In this document: positions 18,273 to 27,012 of the stretch, in pieces
Position numbering within the stretch: the stretch's first letter is position 1
Layout of the letters: every line of letters begins with the position of its first letter
NCBI GenBank assembly: GCA_937873035.1
Contig: CALMVA010000039.1
Coordinates: 24,609-88,608, forward strand
Direction: 5' to 3'
Source: an uncultured Sphingomonadaceae bacterium
GTDB lineage: Bacteria > Pseudomonadota > Alphaproteobacteria > Sphingomonadales > Sphingomonadaceae
Length of the DNA stretch: 64,000 nucleotides
Made by a program: the position numbers and the translations under genes
The notes under the pieces: generated by a model
What the model was told of the DNA's origin: nothing
Database searches by the model: none
The model's input: the letters and a program-made list of their open reading frames with translations, nothing else

Positions 18273-18998
18273 TCAGTTTCTGCGCAATCCGGTGGTGTCG
18301 AGCGGGCGCGCAGCACACAGCATCCCGTGCCAGCTACGCGGCAGATGCGCGACCTCGCGATCCTTTTCGGCAAGCGCCTGCACGTCGCGCCGGTGCTTTT
18401 CGATCAATTCGGCAAGCATTGCGGCACCCTGCGACGAGAGCTTGACGACTTCCGATGCATAAACGGCATCTTCCGCCGCAAAATCCATCGCCATGAACTG
18501 CGGCTTCATCCGCTCTTCAAACAGCGCGCGCATCGGCGTTTTGCGCCACACAATGGCCCGGTCGACAAGCGGACGCACACGCCCGCCGGGCAGCCGGTCA
18601 ATCAAAGCGAGCCGCTCCAGCCGGAGCAGCGCGGCTTCCATCTGGCGCGGCGGCACTTCGAAGTCTGCAAGGATTTCTTCCCACCTGTGCCCGGCCAGAA
18701 TGACCATGAACAGAAAGGACAGAAACTCGTCCTGCGACAGCGCCTTTTCCTGCGCGAGCGTCAGCTCCTGCGCCAGCCCCGGCGCGGGGCGCTCAGACAG
18801 GCGCACAAGCTCTGCAAAGCTGGAGCCTGCAAGCGTCGCCAGCCGATCGAAACGGTCAAGCGTCAGCCCCCGGCCCGCCAGCCACCGCTTGATCGTCGCT
18901 TCGCCCACCCGCTCTTCCATCGCAAGACGACGGATAGTCCAACCAGACGCCCGAAGCATATGTCGAAGCGCCGGAAGGAGATCATTGGCTCTCTGCAT
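18273..18998 (-). CDS. XRE/Cro-like helix-turn-helix regulator
   Basis: A 241-residue protein with an N-terminal HTH (about residues 17-55, with IRRLAMEERVGEATIKRWL) and a longer C-terminal region without a recognised domain. The reading frame continues upstream, but the ATG at 18998 starts directly at the HTH domain. No Shine-Dalgarno sequence is visible, so the mRNA may be leaderless. A perfect palindrome covers the start codon, which suggests self-repression. It is divergent from the amidohydrolase operon at 19128 and probably controls it and the downstream SDR. Confidence 0.65.
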   Translation of the reverse strand: MQRANDLLPALRHMLRASGWTIRRLAMEERVGEATIKRWLAGRGLTLDRFDRLATLAGSSFAELVRLSERPAPGLAQELTLAQEKALSQDEFLSFLFMVILAGHRWEEILADFEVPPRQMEAALLRLERLALIDRLPGGRVRPLVDRAIVWRKTPMRALFEERMKPQFMAMDFAAEDAVYASEVVKLSSQGAAMLAELIEKHRRDVQALAEKDREVAHLPRSWHGMLCAARPLDTTGLRRN

Positions 18999-19015
18999 GA
19001 TCCATATTGGATCAT
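18997..19015. promoter_or_regulatory. Palindromic operator over the regulator start
   Basis: ATGATCCA-TAT-TGGATCAT: two perfect 8-bp arms with a 3-bp centre. It overlaps the start codon of the HTH regulator and lies in the divergent promoter region with the amidohydrolase gene. It is unrelated to the TGCGTAA sites. Confidence 0.65.
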
Positions 19016-19127
19016 ATAGTGAGCCTGTTTGCAAGGCGCATGATGGACTGACAGCGCCTGCTGCATACACTCCCGCCATCAAGCACGAGGCGCCCGACGC
19101 CCGACTCAAAAGAAGATGGAGGAGTGG

Positions 19128-20870
19128 ATGAACGATATTCTCATCAAGAACGGCACTGTCGTGGATGGCACGGGCGCCCCTGCCTATGCCGCAGATGTCC
19201 GTGTGAAGAATGGCGCGATTGCTGAAGTCGGCCAGAACCTTGCCGCTAATGGCGAACGCGTATTCGATGCCGCAGGCTGCTATGTTACGCCCGGCTTTAT
19301 CGAAAGCCACACCCATTATGATGGCACCATGTGGTGGCAGCCCGATCTTGATCCGCTGCCCGGCTATGGCGCGACGACGATGATCCTCGGAAATTGCGGC
19401 TTCTCGCCCGCGCCGCTCCATCGCTATATGCCCGCCCAGCGCGAAATGATCGGCATTTTCAGCTTCTTCGAAGATATTCCCGAAGGCCCGTTCATGCAGA
19501 ACCTGCCTTGGGACTGGAACAAATGGTCTGAATATCGCGCCTCGGTGGAGCGCAATGTGCGCGTGCCGCTCAACTATGCCGCCTATGTCGGCCACATCGC
19601 CATCCGCCTGGCGGCAATGGGCGTAGAAGCCTGGGACCGTGAAGCGACGCCCGAAGAAATCGCCAAGATGGCCGAACTGCTCGACGATGCACTGGCGGCC
19701 GGTGCACTTGGTATGTCGGACAATCTCCACGATCATGACGGGCAGGACCGCCCCGTGCCGACGATGAAGGCGAATGATGCGGAATTCTCTGCGCTATTTG
19801 ATGTGATGGAGAAATACCCCAACAGCTGCTATCAGGTGATCGTCGATACCTTCATGCGGATGACAGGCCCGGCCAACCTTGAACGCCTCGGCAAGTTGCT
19901 TGCCGGCCGCAAGATCAAGTGCCAGATCGCCGGTGCCGTCCCCACGCTGGAGTTTCAGAAGGCCATCCTGCCCGCCATGCAGGAAAGCGTCCGCCAGATG
20001 CGTGAAAACGGCGTCGATGTCTGGCCGGGCTTTGCGCACGTCTCGCCCACCTCGACGCTCAGCCTCGTCAAGTCGCTCATCTTCGCACAGTCGAATGACT
20101 ATGTGTGGCACGAAGTCGTGCTCGCCGACGATCATGCTGAAAAAGCCCGCCTGCTCGCCGATCCTGATTGGCGCGCCCGCGCCCGCGAAAGCTGGGACAA
20201 TAACGCCTGGGATCATTCCCCGCTCAAGAACCCGCAGGAACTTTTCCTGCTCGACAGCGAGAACGGCACCGGCCCGCTCAACATCACGCTCAAGGAATAT
20301 GCCGACAGCAAGGGCCTGCACCGGTCTGACGCGATGGCCGACTGGATCCTTGCCAATGGCACGCGTTCCACAGTCCATATGGCACCCTTCCCCAAGGATG
20401 AAGAGCTGACGCTTGATCTGATGCGCGACCCGCGCACAGTGGGCAACATCTCGGACGCGGGCGCACATCTTCAGATGCTGTGCGGCGGCGGCGAAAATGC
20501 GCTGCTGCTGACGCAATATGTGCGTGAAGAGAAGAAGATGACGCTGGAAGAAGCCGTGCACGTGATGACCGGCAAGCTCGCAGGGCACTTCAATCTCAAT
20601 GATCGCGGTGTGATTGCGCCCGGCAAGCGGGGCGACATCGCCGTATTCAACCTTGATGAAGTCCAGCGCCGCGAGATGGAAAAGGCCCATGACGTGCCCG
20701 ACGGGCGTGGCGGCACCACGTGGCGCTTCACCCGCAAGCCGATGCCGACACGCATCACGCTGGTGAATGGTGTGCCGACCTTTGAGAACGGTGCCTATAC
20801 CGGCGCAACGCCGGGCCTGTTCCTCTCCCCCAGCAACGATGACGGCAGCCTTGCCGTCGCAGCGGAGTAA
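19128..20870 (+). CDS. D-aminoacylase/N-acyl-D-amino-acid deacylase family amidohydrolase
   Basis: A 580-residue amidohydrolase with the early metal motif FIESHTHYDG, a long insert, and late motifs SDAGAHLQM and GVIAPGKRGDIAVFN typical of the D-aminoacylase group. ATG 19128 follows GGAGG at good spacing and was preferred over ATG 19116. No signal peptide, so cytosolic. The Coq4-like gene begins 6 bases after its stop. In catabolic clusters this family often has substrates other than amino acids, so the reaction, hydrolysis of a C-N or cyclic bond, is a family-level inference. Confidence 0.8.
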   Translation: MNDILIKNGTVVDGTGAPAYAADVRVKNGAIAEVGQNLAANGERVFDAAGCYVTPGFIESHTHYDGTMWWQPDLDPLPGYGATTMILGNCGFSPAPLHRYMPAQREMIGIFSFFEDIPEGPFMQNLPWDWNKWSEYRASVERNVRVPLNYAAYVGHIAIRLAAMGVEAWDREATPEEIAKMAELLDDALAAGALGMSDNLHDHDGQDRPVPTMKANDAEFSALFDVMEKYPNSCYQVIVDTFMRMTGPANLERLGKLLAGRKIKCQIAGAVPTLEFQKAILPAMQESVRQMRENGVDVWPGFAHVSPTSTLSLVKSLIFAQSNDYVWHEVVLADDHAEKARLLADPDWRARARESWDNNAWDHSPLKNPQELFLLDSENGTGPLNITLKEYADSKGLHRSDAMADWILANGTRSTVHMAPFPKDEELTLDLMRDPRTVGNISDAGAHLQMLCGGGENALLLTQYVREEKKMTLEEAVHVMTGKLAGHFNLNDRGVIAPGKRGDIAVFNLDEVQRREMEKAHDVPDGRGGTTWRFTRKPMPTRITLVNGVPTFENGAYTGATPGLFLSPSNDDGSLAVAAE

Positions 20871-20875
20871 GCCCG

Positions 20876-21754
20876 ATGGAGGTCAAGGTCGGCGCAGGCG
20901 AGCGCGAATATTTCAACGGTTCGATCCGCACCGTTGAAACCCAAAGCTCGGTCCTCATCAGTTCATCCCGCTACCTCAACAATGGCGAATTGCGAACGCT
21001 GATCGCGCAGGAAATGTTGCGCCGGAACGGGCCGGACCTGCCCAACACCGCGTATATTCCAGAGGTTGCGCAGCTTTTGATGACGCTTGAGGATTTCGGA
21101 CGCATCATGGCGCTGTTCGAGGAAGAAAAGGCCCGCCTGCCCAAGTTTCGGGAGTGGTGCGACAATCGCGCACTCTCGGACTTCAAGAAGGATGATGTGA
21201 AGGACTGCGAACCGGGCACATTGGGCAACGCGCTCTACACCTGGATGACGACGAGCGGCTATGAGCTTGACCTGTTCTACCGCGAAATCCAGGTGGTGAA
21301 CGACCTGACCTTCTATCTGCGTCAGGCCGCGCTCAACCATGACATCGAGCATATGGTGACGGGCTTTGGTCCCAACCATGGTGGTGAAATCGCGCTTCTG
21401 AACGCCAATCTCCACAGCCGGTCGCGCTATTTCCACCCCGAATTGTCGGCGTTCTTCAACCGCGTCCAGTTCTACCTCAAGGCAAAGACGATCATGAAGG
21501 ATGGGTTGCACTATCCCGAAGCGATGGTCGTCAATCTTGATGCCGAATATCATGGCGCGGTGCAGGGGCGGAACTGGAAATACCCGATCATGCTGGCGGA
21601 CTGGCGCAAGATGATCGACTGGCAGATGGCCGACATACGGGAAGAGCTTGGCATCTCGCCGCTTCCGCCCGAAGGCCAGTGGGAAGACACCAACCGCCTG
21701 TGCAATGAGGATGATCCGAATTACGGTCAGCCTCTGATGCAGGCAGCCGAGTAA
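20876..21754 (+). CDS. Coq4-like protein
   Basis: A 292-residue Coq4 family protein with the zinc signature HDIEH-x11-E (H155, D156, H159, E171). It is longer than typical Coq4 and is tightly coupled to the upstream amidohydrolase. Known Coq4 proteins act on a carboxylated benzoquinone precursor in ubiquinone synthesis. A second copy in this catabolic island (1-716) argues for a specialised catabolic subfamily, possibly removing a ring carboxylate. That function is inference. Confidence 0.8.
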   Translation: MEVKVGAGEREYFNGSIRTVETQSSVLISSSRYLNNGELRTLIAQEMLRRNGPDLPNTAYIPEVAQLLMTLEDFGRIMALFEEEKARLPKFREWCDNRALSDFKKDDVKDCEPGTLGNALYTWMTTSGYELDLFYREIQVVNDLTFYLRQAALNHDIEHMVTGFGPNHGGEIALLNANLHSRSRYFHPELSAFFNRVQFYLKAKTIMKDGLHYPEAMVVNLDAEYHGAVQGRNWKYPIMLADWRKMIDWQMADIREELGISPLPPEGQWEDTNRLCNEDDPNYGQPLMQAAE

Positions 21755-21804
21755 ATTTCGAGGCTTAAAAATCGCACATTTCGGTTGAAAGTGAATATCA
21801 ACCC

Positions 21805-21844
21805 ATATATGCGTAATTGAAATTTATTTTAATTACGCATATAT
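21805..21844. promoter_or_regulatory. Operator site 3 of the TGCGTAA family (perfect repeat)
   Basis: ATATATGCGTAATT and AATTACGCATATAT are perfect 14-bp inverted arms around a 12-bp AT-rich spacer. The core TGCG-to-CGCA span is 30 bp (21810-21839). It ends 14 bp before the SDR ATG at 21858, overlapping where a promoter or 5' leader must be. This is the best copy in the window. Confidence 0.85.
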
Positions 21845-21857
21845 GCAGGAGAAGAGG

Positions 21858-22616
21858 ATGCGCGGTCTTTCAGGCAAGGTGGGCATTGTAGCGGGTGGCG
21901 GTCGCGGCATTGGCGCGGCGACGGCTCGTCGTCTGGCAAGCGAGGGTGCATCCGTTGTTATTGGCGACCTGATGGGAGACTGGGCGCGCGAAGTGGCCGA
22001 AGACATCAAGTCGAACGGCGGCAAGGCCATCGGCGTCGATCTGGACGGCACCTCTGCGGACTCGCAGGCCGCCATCGTTGCAGCAGCCAAAGCCGAATTT
22101 GGCGGGCTCGATTTCTACCACTCAAACCTCGCAGGCGGCACCGAGGGGGATATTGACGCGCTCAACTGCCCGATCGACGTTCTTGAAAAGAGCTTTGCAA
22201 TCAACACCAAGAGCCACTTTCTTGCAACGCAGGCCGCCCTTCCCGCAATCATCGAACGCGGCGGCGGCGCGATGATCTACACCTCGTCGGGCGCCGCCTC
22301 TGGCGCTGCCCCATGGCAGGTCGCTTATCCGATGACCAAGAACGCCATTCACGCGCTTGCCCGCCATGTCGCCTCGCGCTGGGGCAAGCAGGGCATCCGC
22401 GCCAACGTCATCTGCCCCGGCCTTGTCCTGACCGAAGCCGTCAAGCAGCACCTGACCGACGAATATGTCGAAAAGGGGCTGAAGGCCGTGCCGCACGTCC
22501 GCCTTGGCCAGCCCGATGACATTGCCGGCGCAGTCGCCTTCCTCGCTTCATCCGATGGCGAATGGGTCAACGGGCAGGTCTGGCACGTGAATGGCGGCGC
22601 GCAGATGCGCGACTGA
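21858..22616 (+). CDS. SDR family oxidoreductase
   Basis: A 252-residue SDR: AGGGRGIG at the nucleotide site, TSSGAASG for the Ser and YPMTK for Tyr-x3-Lys. The usual NNAG is replaced by SNLAGG. ATG 21858 is chosen behind AGGAGAAG; an in-frame ATG at 21843 lies inside the operator palindrome. It precedes the MFS transporter by 37 bp and is likely co-transcribed with it under operator site 3. Confidence 0.85.
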   Translation: MRGLSGKVGIVAGGGRGIGAATARRLASEGASVVIGDLMGDWAREVAEDIKSNGGKAIGVDLDGTSADSQAAIVAAAKAEFGGLDFYHSNLAGGTEGDIDALNCPIDVLEKSFAINTKSHFLATQAALPAIIERGGGAMIYTSSGAASGAAPWQVAYPMTKNAIHALARHVASRWGKQGIRANVICPGLVLTEAVKQHLTDEYVEKGLKAVPHVRLGQPDDIAGAVAFLASSDGEWVNGQVWHVNGGAQMRD

Positions 22617-22653
22617 CCGTATTTCAGACAGCACCGGACATAAGGAGAGTCGG

Positions 22654-23925
22654 ATGGTCGCAACACCCGACGCACCGCGCCTGACCAACAAATGGGTCGT
22701 GCTCGCGATCCTGCTGTGCGTGGCACTCGTCAACTATGGCGACCGCTACCTCCTTGCTGGGCTGGTGGAGCCGATCAAGGCGGACTTCAAGGTTTCTGAC
22801 AGCTTCATGGGCTTGCTCATGGGCCCCGCCTTCGCGCTGCTTTATTCGATCGTCGCCATTCCCATCGCGCGCTATGCCGATCGCGCCTCGCGCATTGCCA
22901 TTGTCTGTGCGGGGTGCGCGATCTGGAGCGCCTTCACCATCCTGTCGGGCATGGCGACCGGTCCCTGGATGCTGGCGCTTGCCCGTGTGGGTGTCGGCGT
23001 TGGCGAGGCGACCTTTCAAGCTCCGGCCTATTCAATCCTGACAGCCTATTTTGCAGCGCATCAGCGCGGCCGCGCCTTTGCCGTGATGACGCTTGCCGTC
23101 TATTTCGGCCAGTATCTCGGCTATCGCGCGGGCCCAGAGATTGCCGCCTCGTCTGATTGGCGCGCCGCCTTTGAGGCGATGGGCATCGTCGGGATCGTGC
23201 TTGCGGGTCTTGCCTTTGTTATCGTCCGTGAGCCGCCACGCACCGTGGGCGAGCGGGTTGAGCACCCCCGCCTTGTGCCGCTGTTCGCCAGATTATGGCG
23301 CACACTCAGCTTCCGTTGGATGGCGTTGGGCATGGCGCTCAGCACCTTGTCTGGCCTCAGCTTCGGTATGTGGGGGCCTGCGCTGTTCGCCCGCGCTTAT
23401 GGGCTGCCGATCACCGATGCGAACGCAACCTTCAGCCTTGCCTTTGGGATGCCCGGCCTGGTTGGCACGCTCCTCTTCGGCTTTCTTGCGGACCGCATGG
23501 CAAAACGCGGACCGCAATGGCTGCTCTATCTGGCCGCAGGCGCGAGCTTTTCGGCAACCCTGCTCATTCTCGCCGTCACATGGGCACCAAGCGTTGCCGT
23601 CGCACAGATGCTGGCCATCCCCTCCGGTCTACTCGGCGGGGGCTGGTCGGTTGGCGTCATGTCTGCCTTGCAATATCTGCTGCCAGACCGCTTCCGGGCG
23701 ACGGGAACCGCGCTGGCGCTGCTGCTCATCAACCTGATCGGCTATGTGCTTGGTCCACTGCTTGCGGGCAACATCAGCGATCTGGTGGATGGCACACCGG
23801 CCTATAGCCTGCGCGTCGGGCTGAGCTGCATCATCCCCACCGGGCTTGTCGGTGTCTGGCTGATGGTGAAGGGCGGCAAATCACTCGCCGCAGATCGTGA
23901 CCGCCTTTCGACGGCCACGATCTGA
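22654..23925 (+). CDS. MFS transporter, spinster-like
   Basis: A 423-residue major facilitator with about 12 hydrophobic segments. Segment 1 has VNYGDRYLLAGL, typical of the spinster-like/hexuronate branch, and the loop 2-3 motif is ARYADRASR. The ATG follows AAGGAGAG. Inner-membrane uptake of the cluster's substrate or of an intermediate is the likely job, working with the TonB receptors. It ends 7 bp before the convergent SDR stop. Confidence 0.85.
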   Translation: MVATPDAPRLTNKWVVLAILLCVALVNYGDRYLLAGLVEPIKADFKVSDSFMGLLMGPAFALLYSIVAIPIARYADRASRIAIVCAGCAIWSAFTILSGMATGPWMLALARVGVGVGEATFQAPAYSILTAYFAAHQRGRAFAVMTLAVYFGQYLGYRAGPEIAASSDWRAAFEAMGIVGIVLAGLAFVIVREPPRTVGERVEHPRLVPLFARLWRTLSFRWMALGMALSTLSGLSFGMWGPALFARAYGLPITDANATFSLAFGMPGLVGTLLFGFLADRMAKRGPQWLLYLAAGASFSATLLILAVTWAPSVAVAQMLAIPSGLLGGGWSVGVMSALQYLLPDRFRATGTALALLLINLIGYVLGPLLAGNISDLVDGTPAYSLRVGLSCIIPTGLVGVWLMVKGGKSLAADRDRLSTATI

Positions 23926-23931
23926 CGCATA

Positions 23932-24720
23932 TCAGGCGTTAGGGTCGGTCGGCGCGCCCGGCATCGTCATGTAATAATGGCCAGCATTAAGGCCGCCATC
24001 GACCGACAACTCGGTGCCGATGCAATATTGCGCATCATCCGACGCAAGATAGGCCGCAGCCGCGCCGATGTCGGATGGGCTGCCCGAACGTTGGGCAGGA
24101 TAAATCCAGTAACCGCGATCATAGAGTTCGCGCGGAATGTTGGTGGGGTTGGCCATCGGCGTCATGATGCCGCCGGGGTGGATGGAGTTTACACGGATAC
24201 CGCGATGCCCCAGTTCCAGCGCCAACGCCTTGGTGAAGCCGCGCACACCAAATTTGGAGGCGCAATAGGCCGTCAGCGAGTTGGCACCGGAAATGCCGTC
24301 TGCCGAACTCATGTTCACAATGCTGCCGCCGCCTGCACGTTCAAGCGCGGGAATGGCAGCCTGACAGCCGATCATCGTGCCCATCAGGTTTACATCGATG
24401 ATGCGGCGCATTTCGGCCTCGCTCAAATCATCAAGCCGCTTGAAGACGATGACGCCCGCATTGTTCACGAGACAATCGAGCTTGCCGAACGTCGCCTCGG
24501 TGGCCGCGATCGCGGCATCCCAGCTCGCGCGTGACGTTACATCGTGCTTCACGAAGGCCGCAGACGCGCCAAGCTCTGTGGCCAGCCCCTGCCCTTCCGC
24601 TTCCAGCACATCGCTCACCATGACGCTTGCGCCTTCCGAAACGAAACGCCGCACAATTCCTTCGCCAATCCCGCGCGCACCGCCCGTGACCAGTGCCACT
24701 TTGCCCTTCAACCGCTCCAT
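23932..24720 (-). CDS. SDR family oxidoreductase
   Basis: A 262-residue SDR with TGGARGIG, NNAG, NMSSADG and YCASK all intact, plus the C-terminal DGGLNAGHYY. ATG 24720 begins MERLKGKV behind GGAGAG; the longer frame adds only five residues. Divergent from the SDR at 24829 across a degenerate operator. Probably a hydroxyl dehydrogenase of the pathway. Confidence 0.85.
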   Translation of the reverse strand: MERLKGKVALVTGGARGIGEGIVRRFVSEGASVMVSDVLEAEGQGLATELGASAAFVKHDVTSRASWDAAIAATEATFGKLDCLVNNAGVIVFKRLDDLSEAEMRRIIDVNLMGTMIGCQAAIPALERAGGGSIVNMSSADGISGANSLTAYCASKFGVRGFTKALALELGHRGIRVNSIHPGGIMTPMANPTNIPRELYDRGYWIYPAQRSGSPSDIGAAAAYLASDDAQYCIGTELSVDGGLNAGHYYMTMPGAPTDPNA

Positions 24721-24774
24721 TGATTCTCTCCTCATTCGTTTTTCAAGAATAGAGGCTGGATTCGCCCCTCACAA

Positions 24775-24808
24775 TGCGCAATCATTGCCAAAATTCTAAA
24801 TTTACGCA
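24775..24808. promoter_or_regulatory. Operator site 4 of the TGCGTAA family (variant spacing)
   Basis: Half-sites ATGCGCAA and TTTACGCAT with a 34-bp outer span instead of 30, between two divergent SDR genes. The half-sites are good but the spacing is off, so binding may be weaker or one-sided. Confidence 0.35.
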
Positions 24809-24828
24809 TCAAACGCGAAGGAGATACA

Positions 24829-25596
24829 ATGTCAGGCAACGCACTTTTCCCGAAGGGCGTTGCCCTTGTTCTCGGCGCGAGCGGTGGCATCGGCGGCAAG
24901 GTTGCCACCGTGCTCGCGCAGGACGGGTCGGACCTCGCACTTGTCTATAACCGCAAGGCAGATGCCGCGCAGACCATTGCCGAGGCCGCTCCAACGCGCG
25001 CCACAACGCATAAATGCGACGTGACAGATGCCACCAGCGTCGCCGCCCTTATTGAAGAAGTCATCGCAACGCATGGGCGCATCCACACGCTTGTGTGGGC
25101 CGCAGGTCCACTTGTCGATCAGCTGCTGCTGTCTGAAACCCCGCTTGAAAAATGGCGTCATGCCTTTGAGGTGGAGGTCCACGGCTTCTTTGGGATCGTT
25201 ACGGCACTGCTTCCGCATTTTCGCGCCAATGGCGGGGGATCAATCGTCCACCTTGGCTCGGCGGGGCATTTACGCTGGCCGGACCGCGACGGGCTTTCCG
25301 TGGCCCCCAAAGCGGCGAACGAAAGCTGGCTCAAGGGCATCGCGCGCGAGGAGGGCCGCCACGGCATCCGCGCAAACTCCGTGCTTGTCGGCGTCATCGA
25401 TGCGGGGATGTTCCACGAACTCATGGAGAAAGGCGCCTTCCCGCCAAGCTGGGTCGAAGAAACGATGCGGATGCTCTCGGTCAAGCGTTGGGGTCAGCCC
25501 GAAGAGATTGGCTATGCCGTCAGCTTTCTGGCATCATCGCGCGCTGCCTATGTAACCGGCCAGCAGATCAACGTGGCTGGCGGCTTTGGCATCTAG
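24829..25596 (+). CDS. Atypical SDR lacking the catalytic Tyr
   Basis: A 255-residue SDR fold with a clear nucleotide site (LGASGGIG). The active site is altered: NNAG reads WAAG, and the Tyr-x3-Lys motif reads S-V-A-P-K, so Tyr is Ser while Lys remains. The region DRDGLSVAPKAA is otherwise in the right place. It may use another base, or reduce enones rather than ketones as some divergent SDRs do. First gene of a run SDR, esterase, NTF2-like, SDR, then two Lrp genes. Confidence 0.8.
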   Translation: MSGNALFPKGVALVLGASGGIGGKVATVLAQDGSDLALVYNRKADAAQTIAEAAPTRATTHKCDVTDATSVAALIEEVIATHGRIHTLVWAAGPLVDQLLLSETPLEKWRHAFEVEVHGFFGIVTALLPHFRANGGGSIVHLGSAGHLRWPDRDGLSVAPKAANESWLKGIAREEGRHGIRANSVLVGVIDAGMFHELMEKGAFPPSWVEETMRMLSVKRWGQPEEIGYAVSFLASSRAAYVTGQQINVAGGFGI

Positions 25597-25612
25597 GTGA
25601 GGAGAAACAGAC

Positions 25613-26545
25613 GTGACGATCAATTCCGCGCTTGAACCCATTCTTCAGGCGTTTGCCGAGTTTGCAAATACTGACTGGTCGCAAATGCCCGTGGAGGCTG
25701 CGCGCGCCATGCTCGACAGCCCGATTACCCCCCGCGAGCCGATTGAAATGGCGCGCGTCGAGAATCTGACGATGGATCTGCCAGGCCGGGCCATCCCCGC
25801 GCGCCTCTATGTTCCGAACGGCGCTGGCGAACGCCCGGCGCTTGTCGCCTATTTCCATGGTGGCGGCTGGGTGCTTGGCGGACTGGAAACACACGACGCC
25901 ACCTGCCGGTCACTCGCCCAGGCAAGTGGCGCCGCCGTCCTTTCGGTCGACTACCGCCTTGCGCCCGAAGCACGCTACCCGGCCGCCGCTGAAGACTGCT
26001 ATGACGCCTGCATCTGGGCAGAAGCCAATGCAGACAAGCTTGGCGTGGATGCAACGCGACTTGCCGTCGCCGGGGATTCGGCAGGCGGTAACCTTGCGGC
26101 CGCCGTATCCATCATGGCGCGCGACCGGGGCGGCCCCGGCATCCGCCATCAACTTCTCATCTACCCGGTGACGGACAGCGATTTTGAGCGGGTGTCCTAC
26201 GCCGATAATGGCGGCGGCGAGTATTTTCTCTCAACGGGCGCGATGAAATGGTTCTGGACGCATTACATGGGCGAGACGAACCCGGTGGACGCACCACTCG
26301 CGCGCGTGCTTCATGTTGAAGACCTCTCGAACCTCCCGCCCGCCACCGTCATCACCGCCCAATATGATCCGCTGCGCGATGAAGGCGATGATTATGCGAA
26401 ACGGCTGGCAGCCGCAGGCATCGCCACCGATCACCAGACGGCACCTGGCATGATCCACGGCTTTTTCGGGATGTCGGATACCGTTCCCGATGCCGCACAA
26501 TGGGTTGAACACGCAGGCGCAAACCTCAGGAAAGCGCTTGCCTGA
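25613..26545 (+). CDS. HSL-type alpha/beta hydrolase (esterase)
   Basis: A 310-residue hormone-sensitive-lipase family hydrolase. The oxyanion motif HGGGW is near residue 82, the nucleophile elbow GDSAGG near 154, the Asp in AQYDPLRDEG and the His in GMIHGF. The start is a GTG behind GAGGAGAAAC. It overlaps the NTF2-like gene by one base (TGATG). Likely hydrolyses an ester or lactone intermediate in the cytoplasm. Confidence 0.85.
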   Translation: MTINSALEPILQAFAEFANTDWSQMPVEAARAMLDSPITPREPIEMARVENLTMDLPGRAIPARLYVPNGAGERPALVAYFHGGGWVLGGLETHDATCRSLAQASGAAVLSVDYRLAPEARYPAAAEDCYDACIWAEANADKLGVDATRLAVAGDSAGGNLAAAVSIMARDRGGPGIRHQLLIYPVTDSDFERVSYADNGGGEYFLSTGAMKWFWTHYMGETNPVDAPLARVLHVEDLSNLPPATVITAQYDPLRDEGDDYAKRLAAAGIATDHQTAPGMIHGFFGMSDTVPDAAQWVEHAGANLRKALA

Positions 26546-27012
26546 TGGCGATATTCACCGCGCCGCTGGACCTGCGCGACCTTGCAGACCGCTATGCGCT
26601 GGCCGTGGACCGGCGCGATGCGGATATACTGGTCACGCTATTTACGTCCGACGGCGCGGTGACCGGATTTGGCGATAATCCCATTGATTTTCGTGGGCAC
26701 TCTGGCCTGCGCACGATGATAGAGCAGCTCGCCATATTCCAGTTGACCATGCACAATGTGCACAACCAGACCTTTACCATCGACGATGCAGGGCAAGTCT
26801 CTGGCGAGACGACCTGCATCGCCAGCCACATATTGCCCGGCGCTGATTGGCAGGTGATGGACATGGCCATCCGTTACCACAACCGCTATCGCCACGAGGG
26901 CGATGCATGGCGCTTTGCCGAGCGCGCACTGGAAATTCTCTGGGTTGAAACGCGGCCCGTGCGCCGGTTTTCAGCCGCAATGATGGACAGTAATCTGGGG
27001 GAGTTTCAATGA
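26545..27012 (+). CDS. SnoaL/NTF2-like protein
   Basis: A 155-residue single-domain NTF2-like protein (LADRYALAVDRRDADILVTLF at the start, RYRHEGDAWRFAERALEILW at the end), a fold used by ketosteroid isomerases and small dehydratases. It is translationally coupled to both neighbours by TGATG and ATGA overlaps. A role as isomerase, dehydratase or binding protein for a pathway intermediate is possible. Another member lies at 36164-36694. Confidence 0.75.
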   Translation: MAIFTAPLDLRDLADRYALAVDRRDADILVTLFTSDGAVTGFGDNPIDFRGHSGLRTMIEQLAIFQLTMHNVHNQTFTIDDAGQVSGETTCIASHILPGADWQVMDMAIRYHNRYRHEGDAWRFAERALEILWVETRPVRRFSAAMMDSNLGEFQ

